Of a DNA stretch of 64,000 nt, positions 58,620 to 64,000 are shown one piece after another. The stretch is from NCBI GenBank assembly GCA_019118845.1, contig DWYE01000041.1:1-64000 (forward strand), given 5' to 3'. The translations under genes and the position numbers were made by a program. The notes under the pieces are model-generated. The model was not told where the DNA came from. It ran no database searches and saw only the letters and a program-made list of their open reading frames with translations. Each line of letters begins with the position of its first letter. The first letter of the stretch is position 1. Source of the stretch: Anaeromassilibacillus stercoravium (GTDB lineage: Bacteria; Bacillota; Clostridia; Oscillospirales; Acutalibacteraceae).

Positions 58620-59621
58620 TTATTTCTGGTTCTTTGTGAAGTTCCAGGAATCGCGGCACATGTCGTCCAAGGTATACTTGGCCTCCCAGCCGAGCTCTTC
58701 CTTGGCCTTTGTTGCATCCGCATAGCACTCGGCAATGTCGCCCGGGCGGCGCGGCGCAATCTTGTAGTTGATCTTCACGCCGGAAGCCTTCTCGAATGCT
58801 TTCACAACATCCAGCACCGAGCTGCCCTTGCCGGTGCCCAGGTTGTAAACCTCAGCGCCCTGGATGCTGTCCAGCTTCTGCAACGCCTTGATGTGGCCCA
58901 CAGCCAGATCACACACATGGATATAATCACGCACGCCGGTCCCATCCGGGGTCGGATAGTCGTCGCCATAGACGGAGAGGCACGGCAGCTTGCCGGCAGC
59001 CACGCGGGCGATATACGGCATCAGGTTGTTCGGGATGCCGTTGGGGTTTTCACCGATCAGGCCGGACGGATGCGCGCCGATCGGGTTGAAGTAGCGCAGC
59101 AAAGCGACCTTCAGATCCTTATCCGCAACACAGACGTCCTTCAGGATCTGCTCAATGAAATACTTGGTCGTGCCGTACGGGTTCGTGGTGCCGCCCGCGG
59201 GCATATCCTCCTTAAACGGCACCTTATTGTTCATGCCGTAGACCGTTGCGGAGGAGCTGAAGACGATCTTCTTTACATTGTATTTGCGCATGAGGTCGAG
59301 CAGGTGCAGGGTGCCCGTGATGTTGTTGTGATAATACTCCAGCGGCTTCTGGACGGATTCGCCCACCGCCTTGAGGCCCGCAAAGTGGATCACGGCATCG
59401 ATCTTGTTCTCTTTGAAGATCTTCTCAAAGTTGTCGTAATCGAGCATGTCGCACTCGTAGATCGGGAAGGTCTTGCCCGTGATCTTCTCCACGGCGCGCA
59501 GGGCGTCCGGAGAGGAGTTCACATAGTTATCCATCACGATGATATCAAATCCATTGTTGAGCAGCTCCACACAGGTGTGGGAACCGATAAACCCGGCGCC
59601 GCCGGTCACCAGTACGGTCAT
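58620..59621 (-). CDS. galE: UDP-glucose 4-epimerase
   Basis: A 333-residue short-chain dehydrogenase-type epimerase that interconverts UDP-galactose and UDP-glucose. The NAD loop is VTGGAGFIGSHTCVELL, the catalytic Ser/Tyr/Lys set is seen in FSSSATVYG and YGTTKYFIEQIL, and LRYFNPIGAHPSGLIGE with GTGVRDYIHVCDLAVGHIKA are conserved. The start at 59621 (MTVLVTGG) is preceded by GGAAAGGATG. It is the last gene of the galK-galT-galE operon, about 175 bases after galT. That gap contains no gene. Confidence 0.97.
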   Translation of the reverse strand: MTVLVTGGAGFIGSHTCVELLNNGFDIIVMDNYVNSSPDALRAVEKITGKTFPIYECDMLDYDNFEKIFKENKIDAVIHFAGLKAVGESVQKPLEYYHNNITGTLHLLDLMRKYNVKKIVFSSSATVYGMNNKVPFKEDMPAGGTTNPYGTTKYFIEQILKDVCVADKDLKVALLRYFNPIGAHPSGLIGENPNGIPNNLMPYIARVAAGKLPCLSVYGDDYPTPDGTGVRDYIHVCDLAVGHIKALQKLDSIQGAEVYNLGTGKGSSVLDVVKAFEKASGVKINYKIAPRRPGDIAECYADATKAKEELGWEAKYTLDDMCRDSWNFTKNQK

Positions 59622-59796
59622 AATCAATCATCCTTTCCAGTATCCGGCCGTCACCGCACGCCCAGCGCACCGCGCGCCGGACAGCAACCGCCGGTCATTT
59701 CTATTCGTTCCAGGTATGCAGGCCCCAAAACACCGCCCGCTTACCTGTGTGTGCGCAGGGGTCCATTTCCGCCGGGCTTTCCGGCGCGAGAACCTC

Positions 59797-60777
59797 TTAT
59801 TCGCCCTTCTTGCTCTCCATGAACTTTGCGTAAGCGGCGCGCAGTTCCTTGGAGGTCTCCTCCGGGCAGGTCGGGTTGCAGTGCGCCCATGCGCCGGTTT
59901 CGCTGGAAGCGTTGAACTTCTGCTTGTCTGCGCTGCGCATCGGCGGGAAGAACTCGATGTGGAAGTGGAAGTCCTTGGAGTAGTCGCCCGAGTTGACAGG
60001 CGCATTGTGCATGCACATCATGTACGGGAAGCGATAGTCAAACAGGCTGTCAAGCATCCCGACGGTGTCGCGGATGGTGACGCCCAGGGTGTACTTCTCC
60101 TCTTCGGTCAGGTCGGTGATATACTGCACATGGCGGTTTGCCATGATGTAAACACCGTAAGGATACTCGCAATAGAACGGAAGGTACACGGTAAAGTGCT
60201 CGTTCTGGAAAATAATGCGCTTTTGGGCCTCGAGCTCATTCTTCAGCGTATCGCAGAAGAGGCAGTTTCCGGTCTTCTCGTAATATTCCTTTGCAGACGC
60301 GGTCTCCAGCTGCAGCTTCTTCGGGATGAACGAGTAGCCGTACATCTGGCCGTGCGGATGGGGCATGGTCACGCCCACCACTTCGCCGCGGTTCTCAAAG
60401 GGGAAGACGTACTTGATCTTCTCGTCGGAGCGCATCACATTGAACCGCTCGCACCAGAGGTCCACCAGCTTCTTCATGTGGTCGTAGGACAGCTCCGGCA
60501 TGGTCACCGTATGGCCGGGGGAATACAGAATTACTTCGCATTTGCCATAGGACGGCTTTACTTTGAAGAAATCGTTTGCAATCCCCTCGTCCGGCTCCGG
60601 CGGGTTCTGGGAAAGCGCCGGGAAGTCGTTGTCATACTCCAGCACCTCATAGTCCGGCACATTGCCGAAGCTGGGGCAAAACGGGCAGTAGTCCTTGGGC
60701 ATCTGGGGGCGTCCCTGCCGGTTGGACGCAATCATCACCCAGTCTTGAATCAATGGATGCCATCTCAATTCCGCCAT
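59797..60777 (-). CDS. galT: Galactose-1-phosphate uridylyltransferase
   Basis: A 326-residue class I GalT. It transfers UMP from UDP-glucose to galactose-1-phosphate. The active-site HxHxQ element is TMPHPHGQMYGYSFIPKKLQ, zinc-ligand cysteines are in DYCPFCPSFG and CLFCDTL, and the second His motif is FHFHIEFFPP. The ATG at 60777 has AGGAGGAAA upstream. It is the middle gene of the Leloir operon. Confidence 0.96.
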   Translation of the reverse strand: MAELRWHPLIQDWVMIASNRQGRPQMPKDYCPFCPSFGNVPDYEVLEYDNDFPALSQNPPEPDEGIANDFFKVKPSYGKCEVILYSPGHTVTMPELSYDHMKKLVDLWCERFNVMRSDEKIKYVFPFENRGEVVGVTMPHPHGQMYGYSFIPKKLQLETASAKEYYEKTGNCLFCDTLKNELEAQKRIIFQNEHFTVYLPFYCEYPYGVYIMANRHVQYITDLTEEEKYTLGVTIRDTVGMLDSLFDYRFPYMMCMHNAPVNSGDYSKDFHFHIEFFPPMRSADKQKFNASSETGAWAHCNPTCPEETSKELRAAYAKFMESKKGE

Positions 60778-60827
60778 GATAAATTTCCTCCTATATCCCT
60801 ATATAAAATTTGGTACAAAATGATGTA

Positions 60828-62114
60828 TTACAGGATGCGCGTGCCGCCGACCGGACGGATGCGCAGGTTGTGGCAGCTTCCCTCGCCGGTGACCGCTTCC
60901 ATCGCCTTGACGAATTCCGGCAGGTAGTCCACCGGGACAAAGGTCTGCACGGTGCCGGCAAAGCCGCCGCCGTGTACGCGGTAAGCGCCGCCGCGCTTCT
61001 CCAGCAGGCGCTGTGCCAGCGCCAGGACGATCGAAACACCCTGCTGCTGCGGGTGGCTGGCCGAGAACACGTTTTGCAGATACATATAGCTGGAATAGCC
61101 GGATTCAATAACCAGCTTCTTAAAGGCGTCAAAGTCGTTTGCCTTGAGCGCCGCCGCCTCTTCGAGCACGCGGGCGTTCTCTGCAAAGAAATGCATGGCG
61201 CGCAACACGCAGCGGTCGCCCATCTTCTGGCGGAGCGCCGCAATGTTGGCATAGAACTCTTCTTCGTCCACCTCGCGCAGGACTTCCTTGCCGAAGAAGG
61301 CCGCGACCTCCTTCATCTCCGCCGGGACCGCCGCATAATCCGGCGTCAGGTCGGAGTGGCTGCCCTTGGTGTCGATGATGCAGAGCGCATAGCCGCACTT
61401 CGTGAAATCAAAGTCGACCTTCTGGGCCTCCGGGTGATCCTTATCCTGGAAATCGATCTGTACAAATCCGCCCACGGAGCTGGCTGCCTGGTCCATCAGG
61501 CCGCACGGCTTGCCAAAATACACGTTTTCCGCATACTGGCCGATCTGGGCGATGGAGAGCGCGCTCTCTTTGCCTCCGCAGAACAGCTCGTTTACGATGG
61601 TCCCCACCAGCACCTCGAAGGCGGCGGAAGAGGACAGGCCGGAGCCGGTCAACACATTGGAGGTCGTGTATGCGTCAAAGCCGCCGACCGTATAGCCCAG
61701 CTGCTGGTAACGCGCGCAGATGCCGCGGATCAGGGCGCGGGACGTGTTCACCTCGGAGGGGTTGACGTCCTGGTTCTTCGCGTCGATCTCATCCCCCCGG
61801 TGGCCTTCGGACTTGATGCGCACCTTGGTGTCCGGGTTCTGGGAAACAATGGCGATAACGTCCAAATTGACGCTGGCCGCCAACACGCGGCCGCGCTGAT
61901 GGTCCGTATGGTTGCCGCCGATTTCCGTACGCCCAGGCGCGCTGAAGATGGAAATGTGGCGGTCTGCGCCATAGAGCCCTTCGAACGACTCGATGGCCTT
62001 TATGAATCTCTCGCGGTAGCCGGCGACGTCCGCCGTGCTGCACGCATAGATGTAGGCCAGCTTCTCATCCAGGCCGCCGCTGGAGATCAGGGTTTTGACT
62101 TCTGCTGAAAGCAT
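60828..62114 (-). CDS. galK: Galactokinase
   Basis: A 428-residue GHMP kinase that phosphorylates galactose at C1. The N-terminal signature reads SAPGRTEIGGNHTDHQRG, a variant of the usual GRVNLIGEHTDY seen in several Clostridia. The ATP loop is LTGSGLSSSAAFEVLVG, and the C-terminal motif is VHGGGFAGTVQTFV. The start at 62114 has GGGAGGT upstream. It is the first gene of the operon and lies behind a clear promoter. It is divergent from the histidine kinase gene. Confidence 0.96.
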   Translation of the reverse strand: MLSAEVKTLISSGGLDEKLAYIYACSTADVAGYRERFIKAIESFEGLYGADRHISIFSAPGRTEIGGNHTDHQRGRVLAASVNLDVIAIVSQNPDTKVRIKSEGHRGDEIDAKNQDVNPSEVNTSRALIRGICARYQQLGYTVGGFDAYTTSNVLTGSGLSSSAAFEVLVGTIVNELFCGGKESALSIAQIGQYAENVYFGKPCGLMDQAASSVGGFVQIDFQDKDHPEAQKVDFDFTKCGYALCIIDTKGSHSDLTPDYAAVPAEMKEVAAFFGKEVLREVDEEEFYANIAALRQKMGDRCVLRAMHFFAENARVLEEAAALKANDFDAFKKLVIESGYSSYMYLQNVFSASHPQQQGVSIVLALAQRLLEKRGGAYRVHGGGFAGTVQTFVPVDYLPEFVKAMEAVTGEGSCHNLRIRPVGGTRIL

Positions 62115-62199
62115 GATTGGTACCTCCCGTTTTTCCTATGTTTTTTCCAGAGCGGAACATCCTTTCCGCCGTCCGGTTTTGTTCCTTTGTCTTGTTTTC

Positions 62200-62228
62200 A
62201 TTGTATCCCCATTGGGGCACACAGACAA
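62200..62228 (-). promoter_or_regulatory. Promoter of the gal operon with palindrome in the spacer
   Basis: Leftward TTGTCT, 17-base spacer, TACAAT. The spacer contains the symmetric CCCCATTGGGG (62207-62217), a possible operator. The rest of the 62229-62500 spacer shows no supported gene. Confidence 0.65.
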
Positions 62229-62509
62229 GGGCAATCCGTATCAATTTTATGGATATTTGATGCAGGGATCTAAAATTTTCCTGCCCTGCGCCCAAAGCGC
62301 GTGCTAAAATAGGCGCTTTCCCTCCAAAAAATCGCATTTATTAAATTATACCATATTTTATAAAGATTACCACTGCTTTTTAGAAAACATCCGGCGCAGG
62401 TTTGCATCCCATCCATTCCGCCAAGAACGCCCCATGAATCTATCCGTATTTTTATCTGTACTTTTTCCCCACATTTTTTTGTGTATAATGCGATAAATCC
62501 GTCAAGAAC

Positions 62510-62538
62510 TTGCTTCACTATCGATTTCATTATAAAAT
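62510..62538 (+). promoter_or_regulatory. Promoter of the YesM-type kinase gene
   Basis: TTGCTT, 17-base spacer, TAAAAT, about 45 bases before the ATG. A second TATAAT with extended TG lies at 62484-62489. Confidence 0.5.
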
Positions 62539-62584
62539 AGTACTTAGAACCGTTCCCAAACTATACAGAAACGGCGTGTGCGCT

Positions 62585-64000
62585 ATGAACACTCACATTT
62601 CTTCCAAAAAGCAAATCCTCCAGGTATTGATGCTCTTCGTCGTGCCGTTGGTCCTCTTCCTGACCGGCTACAATTTTTATACCATGCGCGCGATGAACGA
62701 ACGCGTTGCGGAAAGCAACCGCAGCGCTGTTTACCTATATGAAAGCTCCCTGGAGAAGGACCTCCAGGATATCGACCTATTCCTCGCCAACCTCGTGGTG
62801 GGCGACACCAATTTTCAAAGGCTGCACAGTGAAATGGAGCCCGTGGAAGCGCACCTTTGCGCCAAACAAATCGTGGACCGCTATCAGGAGCTGATCTCCA
62901 CAAAACAGATCATCGGGGGGATGTTCCTATTTACCGAGCCAAACGGCCTTTACCGGGAGATATACGGCGGGGCATATTCGTATTCGCTTAAGGAACAGAT
63001 GCTCACGTATTTTGAACAGCTCACCCAATCCGGTTCGATCGACCGCAGCCGTTGGCAGGTCCTGTCCTTGGATGGGCAGGCATTTTTGTACCGCGTACTG
63101 GGCACCAACGGCGTCTATTCGATCTGCGCCGTGGATCTCGACATGCTGTTGGCCCCGCAGGACTCTACCGACCCATCCAGCGGCGTGCTTCTCTACACAG
63201 GGCCGGATGGAACGCTGCTGACCTCAGTGGAATGGGCGCAGGGGGCAAACATCCAAATACAGTACACCGACGACGCCTTTTACCTGACGGGCGCAGGCAA
63301 GTATCTCGCTGTACAGGACTATTCCGATGTGGCGGGGGTCTGGTTTGTCTATCTAACGCCCTACCAGAATTTGTTCCACCAGATGGACTTCCTCCTTTTG
63401 TTCCTGATGTCCGCCGTCCTCCTGATTTTGCTCCTGGTCTGCTGCTATATCTTAAAGGGCCTGTTCCTAAAACCGATGGACCATCTGGTCCAGACCATGA
63501 ACGCCATCAAAAGCGGCGACCTAGATGCAAAGATGGAGACCAACTACCGTGTAATGGAATTCCAGCAGATGAGCGATACCTTCAACGGGATGATGGAGGA
63601 AATCAAATCGCTGAAAATCTCCGCTTATGAAAAAGAACTGGAATTGCAGCAGGCGCAGCTGCAATATTTGCAGATTCAGATCCGCCCCCACTTTTTCCTG
63701 AACTGCTTGAAAAATCTCTACGCATTGGCACAGGAGCAGCAATATGACCGGATTCAACGGATGATCCTGGCCCTGTCCGACTACCTGCGCTATCTGTTTT
63801 CCAACAATATGACGTTTGTCCCCCTACAGGATGAATTGCGCAGCGTCAAGCGCTACCTGCTGCTTGAGCAGATGAGCGCTTCCTGCCCGCCTGTCTGTGA
63901 AATCGACGCGGACGAACGTCTTTTAGACTTCCAGGTCCCTCCCATGTCGATCCTGACCTTTGTCGAAAACTCGGTGAAACATGCCTCCCTTCCCGGGGAA
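62585..64000 (+). CDS. YesM-type sensor histidine kinase, partial at window end
   Basis: At least 472 residues, open at the right edge. There is an N-terminal membrane helix (QVLMLFVVPLVLFLTGYNFY), an extracellular sensor of about 255 residues, and a second helix (FLLLFLMSAVLLILLLVCCY). A HAMP-type linker (LKGLFLKPMDHLVQTMNAIK) and a coiled coil follow. The His_kinase dimer motif has the phosphoacceptor His in LQIQIRPHFFLNCLKNLYAL, and the N box FVENSVKHA is the last thing visible. Such kinases pair with AraC-type response regulators (YesN), usually encoded next, which would lie beyond the window. They control sugar or oligosaccharide uptake. The start lacks a good ribosome binding site. Confidence 0.92.
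   Translation, partial: MNTHISSKKQILQVLMLFVVPLVLFLTGYNFYTMRAMNERVAESNRSAVYLYESSLEKDLQDIDLFLANLVVGDTNFQRLHSEMEPVEAHLCAKQIVDRYQELISTKQIIGGMFLFTEPNGLYREIYGGAYSYSLKEQMLTYFEQLTQSGSIDRSRWQVLSLDGQAFLYRVLGTNGVYSICAVDLDMLLAPQDSTDPSSGVLLYTGPDGTLLTSVEWAQGANIQIQYTDDAFYLTGAGKYLAVQDYSDVAGVWFVYLTPYQNLFHQMDFLLLFLMSAVLLILLLVCCYILKGLFLKPMDHLVQTMNAIKSGDLDAKMETNYRVMEFQQMSDTFNGMMEEIKSLKISAYEKELELQQAQLQYLQIQIRPHFFLNCLKNLYALAQEQQYDRIQRMILALSDYLRYLFSNNMTFVPLQDELRSVKRYLLLEQMSASCPPVCEIDADERLLDFQVPPMSILTFVENSVKHASLPGE

Overview
The window reads as chromosomal DNA of a spore-forming, strictly anaerobic, moderately GC-rich Gram-positive of the class Clostridia, most likely Oscillospiraceae/Ruminococcaceae. The reasons are the spore genes spoVAC and spoVAD, a B12-dependent ribonucleotide reductase, a one-polypeptide pyruvate:ferredoxin oxidoreductase, the nifZ-type desulfurase plus thiI pair, frequent TTG/GTG starts with strong AGGAGG sites, and many ECF-sigma/anti-sigma and VanW/VanY-type envelope genes. 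The genus assignment is inference. I saw no phage, insertion sequence, integrase or CRISPR array.

Layout. 0-10 kb: an XRE regulator, a small unknown gene, spoVAC-spoVAD, then a long leftward operon (cysteine desulfurase, thiI, cinA, an unknown 159-aa protein, a class-C-type serine hydrolase). Divergent from it is a Fur-family regulator and GNAT acetyltransferase pair with a strikingly structured 5' leader. 10-21 kb: two tandem MGDG-synthase-like glycosyltransferases with a small membrane protein, a VanW-domain protein and GT2 glycosyltransferase, nadE, a TIGR04076 gene, and an HtrA-type protease. 21-32 kb: a ribbon-helix-helix regulator facing a small gene, two ECF sigma/anti-sigma pairs flanking cobO and an amidase, nrdJ, and a two-component system. 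32-36 kb: a VanY-like lipoprotein, then a CsoR-type repressor and a metal P-type ATPase with clear operators. 36-50 kb: pyruvate:ferredoxin oxidoreductase, a CNNM/CorC-type protein, a preQ1 riboswitch with queT, potassium uptake (ktrB plus two RCK/TrkA-type subunits), a CalY/GLUG surface-protein gene broken by an amber codon, and tRNA-Arg(CCG). 50-64 kb: a giant 2032-aa secreted multi-hydrolase, an extracellular solute-binding lipoprotein, galE-galT-galK, and the start of a YesM-type histidine kinase that runs off the end.

How it fits together. The right-hand 14 kb looks like a sugar-acquisition locus: a secreted protein with one carboxylesterase and two tandem esterase plus metallo-beta-lactamase-fold cassettes, a sugar-type solute-binding protein, the complete Leloir trio and a YesM-like sensor. 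Two pairs of direct repeats about two helical turns apart lie at the promoter of the binding protein, as expected for an AraC-type response regulator paired with such a sensor. This locus and the cloverleaf-like leader before the Fur-family gene are the two best candidates for undescribed biology. Both functional interpretations are inference. The architectures themselves are read directly from the sequence.
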